Source: 38-11 sp964539975 (GTDB lineage: Bacteria; Bacillota; Clostridia; Tissierellales; Dethiosulfatibacteraceae). From it: a stretch of DNA of 27,327 bases. A program made the translations under genes and the position numbers. Under the pieces are notes generated by a model, which ran no database searches, was not told where the DNA came from, and saw only the letters and a list, made by a program, of their open reading frames with translations. Positions 7,191 through 15,255 of this stretch are shown here, one piece after another (positions within the stretch are counted from its first letter, which is position 1; every line of letters begins with the position of its first letter). The stretch lies in assembly GCA_964539975.1 (NCBI GenBank), contig CAZIKK010000025.1, positions 1-27,327 of the forward strand, in the 5' to 3' direction.

Positions 7191-7199
7191 TGGTATAAT
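7191..7199 (+). promoter_or_regulatory. Extended -10 promoter of the DsrE-like gene
   Basis: TGGTATAAT at 7191-7199 is a full extended -10, identical to the one at 176-184. It lies just after the preceding terminator and 33 bases before the TTG start. Confidence 0.6.
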
Positions 7200-7232
7200 G
7201 AATCAAATTGAAAACAAGAGGAGGTAACAAAA

Positions 7233-7571
7233 TTGAATAAACTGGTTGTTTTATGGAAAGACGGGGATAAAGTCAATGCTGAACATATGATTCTGATGTA
7301 CACGCTGAATGCCAAGATTCGAAATTGGTGGGATGAGGTAACGCTTGTAATCTGGGGGTCTTCAGGAAGACTTGTGACAGAAGATGAAGGGATTGCTTTA
7401 ATAGTAAAAAAAATGATGGAAGAAGGGGTCATAGTAAGAGCTTGTAAAGCATGCGCCGAAGGCATGCACACCGTGGAAAAATTGGAAGACATGGGAGTGG
7501 ATGTGGTATACATAGGTAAAGACTTTACAGACTACCTAAAAAACACAGACACTCAAGTCATCACTCTCTAA
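7233..7571 (+). CDS. DsrE-family protein
   Basis: A 112-residue protein with the alternating strand-helix pattern of the DsrE/DsrF/YchN fold: KLVVLWKDGD, then VTLVIWGSSGRLV, a MMEEGVIVRACKACAEG segment and a final DVVYIGKDF. The cysteine pair in ACKACAEG (C71 and C74) is at the place where sulfur-relay members carry their active cysteine. The start is TTG at 7233 with GAGGAGGT at 7219-7226. Related small proteins are common in anaerobes and are often listed as DsrE family with no known role; sulfur transfer is possible but unproven. Its 3' end overlaps the end of the convergent membrane-protein gene by 11 bases. Confidence 0.8.
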   Translation: MNKLVVLWKDGDKVNAEHMILMYTLNAKIRNWWDEVTLVIWGSSGRLVTEDEGIALIVKKMMEEGVIVRACKACAEGMHTVEKLEDMGVDVVYIGKDFTDYLKNTDTQVITL

Positions 7572-7785
7572 AAGATTTCAAACGAGGCAGTATTATAGAA
7601 AACACAAAATAAGCAACACAAAGGCCAATTGCGATTCTTATTTCTGTAGTGTACGGGTTGATAGGACAGGCACCAGGAGGCAAATGTCTTCGTGACAGAA
7701 AAACGCGTATAAAGGTATATGCTGAGAAACCTAGAGCAATGAGGAATAAAACGTTTAGAAATTTGGAAGCATAGCTTTTTTTCAT
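7561..7785 (-). CDS. Small two-helix membrane protein of unknown function
   Basis: A 74-residue protein with hydrophobic segments at about 10-28 (LNVLFLIALGFSAYTFIRV) and 49-66 (IRIAIGLCVAYFVFSII), separated by a loop with one cysteine (PPGACPIN). The longer minus-strand frame starts at 7908, but that would overlap the divergent peptidase start at 7883. The ATG at 7785 has AAAGGA 8-13 bases upstream and gives a normal MKKSYASKFL opening, so I prefer it. I do not recognise a family. The gene is a single unit, convergent with the DsrE-like gene and divergent from the M3 peptidase. Confidence 0.6.
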   Translation of the reverse strand: MKKSYASKFLNVLFLIALGFSAYTFIRVFLSRRHLPPGACPINPYTTEIRIAIGLCVAYFVFSIILPRLKSFRE

Positions 7786-7882
7786 CAAATCAGTCCTTTC
7801 ATAATCTCTTAGATACCATAATAGCATCGAAAGATAAGAGAGTCCATAAAATAATATAAAAACAATAACAACGAGGTGAAAA

Positions 7883-9577
7883 ATGAAGTTCAATGATTTT
7901 TCGTACAAAAGAGTTGAAATAGAAAGTTTTAAAACAGAGTTTAATCAACTTTTGGATGCGTTTCGACAGGCAGAAAGCTTCAAAGATCAAGATAAAGTCA
8001 TGACAGAAATCAATCAACTAAGAAAACGATTTGAAACGATGCATACGTTAGTCGGTATCAGGCATTCTGTGGATACAAAAGATGATTTCTACGATAAAGA
8101 AAACGAGTACTATGATGAAGTTGGACCAATTTATGAAGGATTAATTAACGATTACTATCAAAAACTGGTATCGTCAAAGTTCAGGAAAGAGCTAGAGAAG
8201 AAGTGGGGCGAGTTGTTATTCAATATCGCCGAGATCCAACTTAAGACTTTTTCGCCTGAAATCATACCGGATTTACAGGAAGAAAACAGACTAAGCAGTG
8301 AATATGGAAAACTGATTGCATCTGCAAGTATTGAATTCGATGGCAAGACAAATAATTTATCTCAGATGACACCTTATATGCAGTCTAAGGATAGAAAAAC
8401 GAGAAAAAGCGCTAGCGAGGCTGTAACAGAGTTTTTTAAAGAAAATGAAAATAAGTTTGACAGCATTTATGACAGTTTGGTGAAAGTAAGAGATAGAATG
8501 GCAAAAAAACTGGGCTTTGATAATTATGTTGAACTTGGATATTTGCGGTTAGGTCGAACAGAATATGGTTCGAGTGAAGTGGAAATCTTTAGAAATCAAG
8601 TTGAAGAACACTTGGTGCCATTAACAGTGGCTCTTAGAGAAAGACAACGTGAAAGACTTGGGTATAATACACTTTTTTATTACGATGAAAATTTTGCATT
8701 TAACTCTGGCAACGCAACGCCCAAAGGAGACAAAAATTGGATGCTCGAAAATGCAAAAAAAATGTATTCTGAATTGTCAAAAGAAACCCGAGATTTTTTT
8801 GATTTTATGGTAGAAAGAGAATTGCTGGATCTTGAAAGCAAGCCAGGCAAAAGGGCAGGAGGCTATTGTACCTACATTGCCGATTATCAAGCACCTTTTA
8901 TATTTGCGAATTTCAATGGTACATCTCATGATGTGGATGTGTTAACTCATGAAGCAGGTCATGCATTTCAAGTTTTTTCGAGCAGACACTTCGAGGTCCC
9001 TGAATACCTCTGGCCAACATTAGAAGCATGCGAAATACATTCCATGTCGATGGAATTTTTGACTTGGCCATGGATGAATTTGTTCTTTAAAGAAGATGAA
9101 AAAAAATACAAATTTGATCACTTGACGGCAGGGTTGCTATTTATTCCATATGGGGTGACGGTTGATGAATTTCAACACAGCGTTTATCAAAAACCGCAAG
9201 CAAGTCCAGAGGAAAGAAAGCAAATGTGGCGTGAAGCTGAGAAAAAATATTTGCCTTCAAGAAATTATCAAGACAATGAATTTCTTGAATCAGGGGCATT
9301 CTGGTATCGACAAGGGCATATCTTTGGGAATCCGTTCTATTACATAGATTATACGCTCGCCCAAATTTGCGCATATCAGTTTTGGATTAAACATCAAAAC
9401 AATCCGAATAAAACATGGGAAGATTATTACAGGATATGTCAGTTAGGTGGAAGCTTGCCATTTTTGAGTCTTGTTGAGGAAGCTAACCTGAAGAGTCCAT
9501 TTGAGGTAGATACAATCAAACAAATTATTGGTCCAATCAATCAATGGCTGAATGGAATAGACGATAGGCAATTGTAA
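7883..9577 (+). CDS. M3-family oligoendopeptidase (PepF-like)
   Basis: A 564-residue cytoplasmic zinc metallopeptidase. The HExxH zinc site is HEAGH at residues 356-360, with the third ligand E384 in EACEIHSM, matching family M3. The sequence also has the usual substrate-side segments LTHEAGHAFQVFSSR and SGAFWYRQGHIFGNPFYYIDYTLA. No signal peptide is present. The length of about 560 fits the M3 oligoendopeptidase subgroup found in Firmicutes, which degrades short peptides released in the cell. GAGGTGA precedes the ATG. Its TAA stop shares one base with the ATG of the flavoprotein gene (TAATG), so the two are translationally coupled. Confidence 0.95.
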   Translation: MKFNDFSYKRVEIESFKTEFNQLLDAFRQAESFKDQDKVMTEINQLRKRFETMHTLVGIRHSVDTKDDFYDKENEYYDEVGPIYEGLINDYYQKLVSSKFRKELEKKWGELLFNIAEIQLKTFSPEIIPDLQEENRLSSEYGKLIASASIEFDGKTNNLSQMTPYMQSKDRKTRKSASEAVTEFFKENENKFDSIYDSLVKVRDRMAKKLGFDNYVELGYLRLGRTEYGSSEVEIFRNQVEEHLVPLTVALRERQRERLGYNTLFYYDENFAFNSGNATPKGDKNWMLENAKKMYSELSKETRDFFDFMVERELLDLESKPGKRAGGYCTYIADYQAPFIFANFNGTSHDVDVLTHEAGHAFQVFSSRHFEVPEYLWPTLEACEIHSMSMEFLTWPWMNLFFKEDEKKYKFDHLTAGLLFIPYGVTVDEFQHSVYQKPQASPEERKQMWREAEKKYLPSRNYQDNEFLESGAFWYRQGHIFGNPFYYIDYTLAQICAYQFWIKHQNNPNKTWEDYYRICQLGGSLPFLSLVEEANLKSPFEVDTIKQIIGPINQWLNGIDDRQL

Positions 9578-10800
9578 TGATTTGGGATGTAATTATTATC
9601 GGGGCAGGTGCAGCGGGATTATTTGCTGCAGCAAATATTGATGATAGTAGAAATGTTCTAATGCTGGAAAAGTCTAAACAACCAGGGATAAAGCTCTGCA
9701 TGACAGGTGGTGGGCAGTGCAACCTCACAAATGCTGAAAGCATTAAACAATTTCTCCCAAAATACAACCAAGGCAATGGAATAAGAAAGATTTTGTATCA
9801 GTTCAATAATCAGCATCTTATGCAGTACTTTGAAAATAGAGGAATATCTTTGGCGATACGTGAAGATGGGAAAGTTTTTCCAGAATCTATGAGAGCAACA
9901 ACGATTAGAGACTTTCTGGTCAAAGAACTTAAGAGTAGGAATCACACGTTAGTTACAGGTGAAGAAGTCACTGGGATACGCTGGTGTGAAGAATTAAAGA
10001 CTTTTACTGTAAAGACAGACAAAAATAGATACACGTCTAAAAAACTCATTGTAGCGACAGGAGGTAAATCCTACCCAAAGACAGGATCAGACGGGAAAAT
10101 GCTAGAAATGATTGGTGAATATGGTGTTTTGGTCAAAGACTTTGAGCCAGGGTTAACCCCTGTAAGAGTAGAAGGTTTTAATTACCGAAATTTGGCAGGC
10201 ATTGTATTGACATCATGCCAGATAACCATTCGCAACAATCACACAAAACAAATAAATAAATCAGGGGAATTGTTGTTCACGCACAAAGACTTGTCGGGTC
10301 CTTTAATATTGAATAATTCTAGACATATGGGCGTGGGTACGGAGTTGGAATTTGACTTTGTGAAGCATCTTAAACTGGAAGAAGTGATAGTTGCAATCCA
10401 AAGAACAATTGAATCACATTCAAAAAAAAGCATAAAGAAAGTTTTTGAACTTTCATTGCCGATTCCAAACAAGTTAAAGGAGCAAATCCTGACAAAAGCA
10501 AACTTTGATAAAGAGAAAAAAGCATCAGAAGTGAACCATTCAACCATTCACCAACTTGCAAACTTATGCAAAGCATACAAGACGACGGTAATGGATAAGT
10601 CAGGATTTGAAAAAGCTATGATATCAACTGGTGGTGTAAAATTGTCAGAAGTTTGGACGGAAGATCTTTCTTGGAAAAACAATAGACAACTTTATTTTAT
10701 CGGAGAAATTTTGGATGTTGACGGTGAAACAGGAGGATATAATTTACAGTTCGCATTTTCATCTGCTAAAAAAGTTGCGTCAAGTTTACTATTTGACTAA
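9577..10800 (+). CDS. BaiN/HI0933-like FAD-dependent oxidoreductase
   Basis: A 407-residue flavoprotein of the HI0933/YhiN/BaiN group. The dinucleotide-binding motif is DVIIIGAGAAGLFAA (residues 4-18), followed by CMTGGGQCNLTNA near residue 44, VATGGKSYPKTGSDG near 167, and the C-terminal FAD contact FIGEILDVDGETGGYNLQFAFSSA near residue 378. One BaiN member was linked to bile acid processing, but most members, including those in bacteria that do not meet bile acids, have no proven substrate, so the name states family only. Translation is coupled to the peptidase upstream. The stop codon overlaps the palindrome and -35 element of the next promoter. Confidence 0.92.
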   Translation: MIWDVIIIGAGAAGLFAAANIDDSRNVLMLEKSKQPGIKLCMTGGGQCNLTNAESIKQFLPKYNQGNGIRKILYQFNNQHLMQYFENRGISLAIREDGKVFPESMRATTIRDFLVKELKSRNHTLVTGEEVTGIRWCEELKTFTVKTDKNRYTSKKLIVATGGKSYPKTGSDGKMLEMIGEYGVLVKDFEPGLTPVRVEGFNYRNLAGIVLTSCQITIRNNHTKQINKSGELLFTHKDLSGPLILNNSRHMGVGTELEFDFVKHLKLEEVIVAIQRTIESHSKKSIKKVFELSLPIPNKLKEQILTKANFDKEKKASEVNHSTIHQLANLCKAYKTTVMDKSGFEKAMISTGGVKLSEVWTEDLSWKNNRQLYFIGEILDVDGETGGYNLQFAFSSAKKVASSLLFD

Positions 10801-10813
10801 TATGACAAATAGT
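10788..10813 (+). promoter_or_regulatory. Probable TetR auto-operator (26-bp palindrome)
   Basis: ACTATTTG (10788-10795) and CAAATAGT (10806-10813) are perfect inverted 8-bp arms around a 10-base spacer. The palindrome covers the -35 hexamer and part of the spacer of the TetR gene promoter, the usual place for TetR self-repression. No copy is seen at the EamA promoter. Confidence 0.6.
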
Positions 10814-10821
10814 GATAGAAT
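10793..10821 (+). promoter_or_regulatory. Promoter of the TetR gene
   Basis: TTGACT (10793-10798), a 17-base spacer and TAGAAT (10816-10821). The -35 lies in the last codons of the preceding flavoprotein gene. Confidence 0.75.
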
Positions 10822-10848
10822 ATAAACAAAAAAAGAATGGTGGTTCAA

Positions 10849-11454
10849 ATGCCTCAAGTATTAAAAGAAGAAGTTAGAAATAGCATACTGAATTCAGCCG
10901 TGAAAGTCTTTAGAGAGAATGATTATAACAAGGCATCAATGAACTCGATTGCCCAAGAAGCGAATATTTCGGTTGGTAATATATACCGATATTTCAAAAA
11001 CAAGGAAGAGTTGTTCGATGTCATAGTGAAAGATTTGGCTGAAAAAATCATGTCTATTATGGACAAGTGTAAAAACGGTGAAACGATCGACGAAATTTTC
11101 GAGAGACTGAAAGATTGCATCGATGAGTTTGTTGACTTATACACAGATAATAAAGATGTTTTCATTATTCTGATTAAAGCAGTTGGAAATACGCGAACTA
11201 GGTATAATGTTGAAAAATCGATGATGGAATACATGGCAAAGAATTTAAACTATATTGCTACCAATTTCTGCAAGAAAAATGAAATGACAGAAACAGATAT
11301 GCAAAACCTATGCTTGACTTTGTCAGTGGCAGTAACAAAAGGTGTCAATCACATTATCTTGTCAGAAGCATCTCACGAAGTTATGAGAAGAAGGTTGAAC
11401 CATTTTCTTGACTTCATGCGTGTTGGTTTTATTGAGAATATCAAGCGACATTAA
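10849..11454 (+). CDS. TetR/AcrR-family transcriptional regulator
   Basis: A 201-residue regulator with an N-terminal helix-turn-helix: AVKVFRENDYNKASMNSIAQ, then ANISVGNIYRYFKNKEELF, the TetR signature, at about residues 17-60. The C-terminal helical part, which would bind the inducer, is not similar to anything I recognise. The longer frame begins at 10837. I prefer the ATG at 10849 because GGTGG lies just upstream, the opening MPQVLKEEVRNSIL is typical, and the predicted transcript start near 10828 leaves too little room before 10837. It has its own promoter with a palindromic operator and a terminator, so it is a single-gene unit. The EamA transporter downstream is the obvious candidate target, but its promoter lacks the palindrome. 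Confidence 0.9.
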   Translation: MPQVLKEEVRNSILNSAVKVFRENDYNKASMNSIAQEANISVGNIYRYFKNKEELFDVIVKDLAEKIMSIMDKCKNGETIDEIFERLKDCIDEFVDLYTDNKDVFIILIKAVGNTRTRYNVEKSMMEYMAKNLNYIATNFCKKNEMTETDMQNLCLTLSVAVTKGVNHIILSEASHEVMRRRLNHFLDFMRVGFIENIKRH

Positions 11455-11477
11455 AAAGTGCTTCGGCACTTTTTTTA
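11453..11477 (+). terminator. Terminator of the TetR gene
   Basis: AAAAAGTGC and GCACTTTTT form a 9-bp stem (11453-11461 with 11466-11474) closed by a stable C(TTCG)G tetraloop and followed by T residues. Confidence 0.93.
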
Positions 11478-11505
11478 TTGACTTTTATGTAGGTACAGAT
11501 AGAAT
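11478..11505 (+). promoter_or_regulatory. Promoter of the EamA transporter gene
   Basis: TTGACT (11478-11483), a 16-base spacer and TAGAAT (11500-11505). Both hexamers are the same as in the TetR promoter, but the palindromic operator is absent. Confidence 0.7.
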
Positions 11506-11534
11506 AAGGTTAACGACTTTAAGAGAAGGTGGCT

Positions 11535-12422
11535 ATGAAGCAATATACTACTAAACAAGCTGATATAATGATGTTTTTTGTAGCATTCATATGGGGCAGT
11601 GGATTTGTTGTCACAAAAAGCGCTCTAGATTCTTTGTCTGCTATACAAATCATGTCATTTCGATTTATAACCGCATCAGTGGTATCTTTGGTTTTTTTTC
11701 GCAAAAGGATAAAAAAAATTAACAGACAATATCTACGTGGTGGCTTAGTCATGGGTTTGTTTTTAGCAACAGGGTTTTTATTCCAAACTCTTGGCATACA
11801 ATTTACAACAGCAGCTAATAATGCTTTTATTACCAGCACAGGAGTTGTAATGGTTCCTTTTGTTTATTGGATAACATTGAGGAAACGCCCCAAAACGCAT
11901 AATTTGATTGCAGCCTTTACAATGTTGTTTGGCATCACTTTATTAACGGTAGACTTTGATCATTTAGGAAAATTTAATCAAGGTGATTTTTTAACACTGT
12001 TAGGCGCTATTTTTTTTGCGTGTCATATTGTTGCCACGTTGCATTACGTGGACGATAAAGATCCGGTTGTCCTAAGTACCGTTCAAATTGTTGTCTGCGC
12101 TGTTTTCTTTGCAGTGGCCATGTTTTTTGATGCCGATGTTAGGTTGGTGACTCCTGGCAGCTTATGGGGTGCGGTATACTTAGGATTGTTTAGCACCTTT
12201 CTTTGCTTTTCCTTGCAGACAACTGCGCAAAAATTCACTGGCGCTACTCATGCGGCGATTATTTTAAGTCTGGAGGCTGTATTTGGTAGTGTTTTAGCCG
12301 TATTGCTTTTGAAAGAAGGATACAATATAATGATGATTGTTGGATTTGTTATTATCTTCCTTTCTGTTCTAATGGCAGAATTGGGAGAAAATTGGATTGG
12401 AAGGGGGTCTGTCAATGATTGA
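11535..12422 (+). CDS. EamA/DMT-family transporter
   Basis: A 295-residue membrane protein of the drug/metabolite transporter superfamily. About ten hydrophobic helices are seen in two related halves. The first half opens with MMFFVAFIWGSGFVVTKSAL and contains IQIMSFRFITA, typical of EamA domains. The second half has THAAIILSLEAVFGSVLAVLLLKE, the conserved end of the second EamA repeat. Members move small metabolites or amino acids out of the cell; the substrate is unknown. The frame can also start with GTG at 11529, but GAAGGTGG overlaps that codon, so the ATG at 11535 is favoured. The stop codon overlaps the -35-like TTGACA ahead of glmS. Confidence 0.9.
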   Translation: MKQYTTKQADIMMFFVAFIWGSGFVVTKSALDSLSAIQIMSFRFITASVVSLVFFRKRIKKINRQYLRGGLVMGLFLATGFLFQTLGIQFTTAANNAFITSTGVVMVPFVYWITLRKRPKTHNLIAAFTMLFGITLLTVDFDHLGKFNQGDFLTLLGAIFFACHIVATLHYVDDKDPVVLSTVQIVVCAVFFAVAMFFDADVRLVTPGSLWGAVYLGLFSTFLCFSLQTTAQKFTGATHAAIILSLEAVFGSVLAVLLLKEGYNIMMIVGFVIIFLSVLMAELGENWIGRGSVND

Positions 12423-12451
12423 CACAGCAACTGATCCTGCTGTTGTATAAT
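12411..12451 (+). promoter_or_regulatory. Promoter-like region ahead of the glmS ribozyme
   Basis: A perfect -35 TTGACA (12419-12424) overlaps the eamA stop codon, and a perfect TATAAT lies at 12446-12451, but the spacing is 21 bases, which is too long. Two inverted repeats occupy the area: GTCAAT-G-ATTGAC (12411-12423) and ACAGCA/TGCTGT (12424-12429 with 12438-12443). Which element is used is unclear. Confidence 0.4.
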
Positions 12452-12454
12452 TAT

Positions 12455-12612
12455 AGCGCCCGAACTTAAATGGGATCGGAATGCATTTAAGTTGACGAGG
12501 ATGGGGAGTATCGAAGTTTCGGCGGATGCCCCACGGTTTTATAGATAACCGTTAGGATTTTCCAAAAACAATTGAGTGATTGATTGGACAAAGGGAAATC
12601 TAATCTTAAAAT
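12455..12612 (+). ncRNA. glmS self-cleaving ribozyme (GlcN6P-responsive)
   Basis: This is the leader of glmS. The conserved core is visible in order: the cleavage site A|GCGCC at 12455/12456, P1 made by AACTTAAATG and CATTTAAGTT, then GTTGACGAGG, ATGGGG and TATCGAAGTTTCGGCGG, ATGCCCC closing P2, and the P3 stem ACGGTT/AACCGT (12533-12552). A longer P4 region ending near GACAAAGGGAAATC follows. In this class, glucosamine-6-phosphate acts as the cofactor for self-cleavage, and the cut mRNA is degraded by RNase J, giving feedback control of GlmS. The 3' boundary is approximate. The remaining 45 bases before glmS contain a small CTTGA/TCAAG hairpin. Confidence 0.96.
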
Positions 12613-12666
12613 TATTTTCCAAGGCTTGATTATCAAGTCTATTTCGTTATGGAAAGGAGACAAGAC

Positions 12667-14457
12667 ATGTGTGGCATAGTTGGATATATAGGGCATCAAG
12701 ATGTTAAAGAAACGATACTGACAGGGTTGGAAAAATTGGAATATAGAGGGTATGACTCTGCCGGTTTAGCCATCTTAAACCATGATAAGATTCATATATA
12801 CAAAGATAAAGGCAGAATTGCTCATTTAAGAAGCATTGTTGACTTTGGGATTGAAGGCACTTTGGGGATTGGTCATACTAGATGGGCAACCCATGGGAAA
12901 CCAAATAAAATCAATTCTCATCCTCACCAAAGTTCCACCAAAAGATTTACATTGGTACATAACGGCATCATTGAAAATGAAGATTTATTAAAAGCAACTT
13001 ATTTATCAGGAGTTGAATTTGACAGCGATACAGATACAGAAGTAGTTGTTCAGATGATTCAAAAATTCTTTGATGAAGGCAAAGAGCCTGAGTTAGCGAT
13101 TAGATACACATTAAATCTACTCGAAGGATCTTATGCCCTTGCGATTATTGACCAAGAAAACCCCGATGCCATTTACGTTGCTAAAAACAAGTCACCTCTC
13201 TTGATTGGGAAAGGAGAGGAATTCAATATGGTTGCCAGTGATGCAATGGCAATGATTCACCACACCAATTTATTTTATGAACTTCACGACAAGGAATTTG
13301 CGATTATTACTAGAAATAAAGTGACAATTCGTAATTTATTTGGAATGCGAATAAACAGAGAGGCATTTATTGGAGAAATAGACGCGTCGGATATTGAGAA
13401 AGGAACTTATCCTCACTATATGCTCAAAGAAATTGATGAACAACCTTTTGTTATGCGACGAATTATTGCGAGACATCAAGATGCTCAAGGGGAGTTTGTG
13501 ATGGATGAGAAAATCATCCACGCAGTAAAGAGCGCAGACCGAATCTATATGATTGCTTGTGGGACAAGCTATCATGCAGGTTTGGTAGGCAAGCACTTGC
13601 TTGAGAATATAACAAAAAAACCTACGGAGATTCATATTTCAAGCGAGTTTGTCTACAACACACCGCTGTTAAGTGAAAAACCTTTGTTCATTTTCATTTC
13701 GCAAAGCGGAGAGACAGCAGATAGTCGAGCGGTATTGGTAAAAGTTAAAAAATTGGGGCATCCTACCTTAGCGATCACAAATGTAAAAGGATCCACTCTG
13801 TATAGAGAGACAGATTACCAACTACTGCTGCACGCCGGACCTGAAATAGCAGTGGCTTCAACAAAAGCCTATACAGCACAGATCGCAGTCCTTGCTCTTT
13901 TGGCGGCAAAATGTTCTGAAGCTTTTGAAATGGATATTCTTTATGAGTTATCGGTAGTGGCCAATGTGATGGAAGCACTATGTGATAGCAAGGATCTCTA
14001 TGAAAAATTAGCTAAAGAATATTTAGTCAAAACGAGAAATTGTTTCTACATTGGAAGACATCTAGATTACTACACATGCTTGGAGGCAGCATTAAAGCTA
14101 AAAGAGATATCATACATACAGACAGAAGGATTTGCGGCAGGTGAACTGAAACATGGAACAATAGCGTTAATTGAAGATGGCACACCAGTTATTGCAATGA
14201 TCACACAGGAGGCTATTAATCTAAACACTAGAAGCAACATCAAAGAAGTGAAGGCAAGAGGAGCTTCAGTAATTACTATTTCTATGAAAAGAATCAGTAG
14301 CGATTCAGACCAAATAATAATTGGAGATGTACATGAATATTTGACCCCGTTAGTTGCTGCAATACCAGGTCAATTGTTGGCCTACTACGCAGCTTTGCAT
14401 AGAAATTGTGATATTGATAAGCCAAGAAATCTTGCGAAATCTGTAACAGTGGAATGA
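12667..14457 (+). CDS. glmS: Glutamine--fructose-6-phosphate aminotransferase (isomerising)
   Basis: A 596-residue cytoplasmic enzyme that makes glucosamine-6-phosphate from fructose-6-phosphate and glutamine, the first step of cell wall amino sugar synthesis. After removal of Met, Cys1 of MCGIVGYIG is the N-terminal nucleophile of the glutaminase domain, which also shows GHTRWATHGKPN and SHPHQSS (residues about 70-100). Two SIS domains bind the sugar: ACGTSYHAG with ISQSGETADSRA in the first, and GRHLDYYTCLEAALKLKEISYIQTE in the second. The C-terminus ends in DKPRNLAKSVTVE, as in the family. The ATG at 12667 is fixed by the nucleophile and by AAGGAGA at 12654-12660; the longer frame from 12649 would bury Cys1. 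It is controlled by the upstream ribozyme. Confidence 0.98.
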   Translation: MCGIVGYIGHQDVKETILTGLEKLEYRGYDSAGLAILNHDKIHIYKDKGRIAHLRSIVDFGIEGTLGIGHTRWATHGKPNKINSHPHQSSTKRFTLVHNGIIENEDLLKATYLSGVEFDSDTDTEVVVQMIQKFFDEGKEPELAIRYTLNLLEGSYALAIIDQENPDAIYVAKNKSPLLIGKGEEFNMVASDAMAMIHHTNLFYELHDKEFAIITRNKVTIRNLFGMRINREAFIGEIDASDIEKGTYPHYMLKEIDEQPFVMRRIIARHQDAQGEFVMDEKIIHAVKSADRIYMIACGTSYHAGLVGKHLLENITKKPTEIHISSEFVYNTPLLSEKPLFIFISQSGETADSRAVLVKVKKLGHPTLAITNVKGSTLYRETDYQLLLHAGPEIAVASTKAYTAQIAVLALLAAKCSEAFEMDILYELSVVANVMEALCDSKDLYEKLAKEYLVKTRNCFYIGRHLDYYTCLEAALKLKEISYIQTEGFAAGELKHGTIALIEDGTPVIAMITQEAINLNTRSNIKEVKARGASVITISMKRISSDSDQIIIGDVHEYLTPLVAAIPGQLLAYYAALHRNCDIDKPRNLAKSVTVE

Positions 14458-14557
14458 TAATGACCAGCAGTATCACAAGTGTGTGACACACACGACAGAG
14501 CCTTTTTGTTAAGCCATTCAAAACTAGAAGTATTCAGGTGTCTAAGAAACGCCTTTG

Positions 14558-15103
14558 TTAAATTTTCACTTGGACAGGGGAATGCCCTGTATGACTTAAT
14601 AATACATTAAAAATATCCTGAGTTTTAATTTTGAGGGTACTTCGATTATCACATGGATGACAACCAAAAAAATCATATTGACAGACATCTTGATCAATCA
14701 GAAGTTGGATACGGCACTCAGGGTCCTTGAAGAGAGATAAGATGCTAAGAGAGCCTTTTGATACACCTAAGAGAGCTTCTGTTGTAGTGTCATCAGCAAA
14801 AGAAAGTCTTGAACTACCAATTTGTTTTGAGACCTCTTTGGTTATAAAACGCTTGTATCCCATCATGACTAGAAAGAAAAGTTGTGTGTTGGCACTATTC
14901 CTTAAGAGTAGATTTTTGTGGATGGGAGCATCTATCACCTTTTCAATCAGTTGGCATTGGGAGATTGTTGCCGCAGCTTCGTGAGAAACACGATCATAAG
15001 ATATCCCAAGTGCGTGAAGCAAATCATAGGTTTCTTTTTCAATGGGGGTGTGCATTGATTTAGGCTTGTTTTTGAAGATTTCTGTACCGATTTTGGATGC
15101 CAT
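14558..15103 (-). CDS. YbaK/ProXp-type aminoacyl-tRNA deacylase
   Basis: A 181-residue protein whose middle and C-terminal parts match the prolyl-tRNA editing (YbaK/ProX) domain: HKNLLLRNSANTQLFFLVMMGYKRF, then VSKQIGSSRLSFADDTTTEALLGVSKGSLSILSLFKD. Such free-standing editing proteins hydrolyse mischarged tRNA, most often Ala-tRNA(Pro) or Cys-tRNA(Pro), in the cytoplasm. The PrdX-like branch is common in Clostridia, sometimes near proline reductase genes; none are present here. The start at 15103 is supported by GAGGAG 5 bases upstream. The gene is alone: its 5' neighbour on the same strand is cut off by a terminator. The exact tRNA specificity cannot be told. Confidence 0.88.
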   Translation of the reverse strand: MASKIGTEIFKNKPKSMHTPIEKETYDLLHALGISYDRVSHEAAATISQCQLIEKVIDAPIHKNLLLRNSANTQLFFLVMMGYKRFITKEVSKQIGSSRLSFADDTTTEALLGVSKGSLSILSLFKDPECRIQLLIDQDVCQYDFFGCHPCDNRSTLKIKTQDIFNVLLSHTGHSPVQVKI

Positions 15104-15194
15104 TATAGCTCCTCGTTTATATTGTAGTATCAGTTATGCATTGTTACGCACTGTAAGTTTACAATAAAATTAGAAATAGTGCAAAAAACCAAAG

Positions 15195-15233
15195 AAAAAC
15201 TGTCATGACAATCGAAAAGTCATGACAGTTTTT
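15195..15233 (-). terminator. Terminator of the small minus-strand gene
   Basis: A perfect 15-bp stem (15195-15209 with 15219-15233, core AACTGTCATGAC) with a 9-base loop. On the minus strand it is followed by T-rich sequence, and T residues also follow on the plus strand. It ends the transcript of the 65-codon gene and insulates the deacylase gene. Confidence 0.88.
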
Positions 15234-15255
15234 TGAGCATTTATTGGATGGTTGA

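Noticed and set aside
7786..7908. N-terminal extension of the small membrane protein
   Set aside because: It would overlap the start of the divergent peptidase gene, while a good ribosome binding site supports the inner ATG at 7785.
14490..14505. GTGTGTGACACACAC inverted repeat after glmS as a terminator
   Set aside because: The loop would be one to three bases and no T run follows; I could not define a convincing glmS terminator.
14573..14590. ACAGGG/CCCTGT hairpin as a terminator
   Set aside because: It is short, lies inside the deacylase coding sequence and lacks a T run on either strand.
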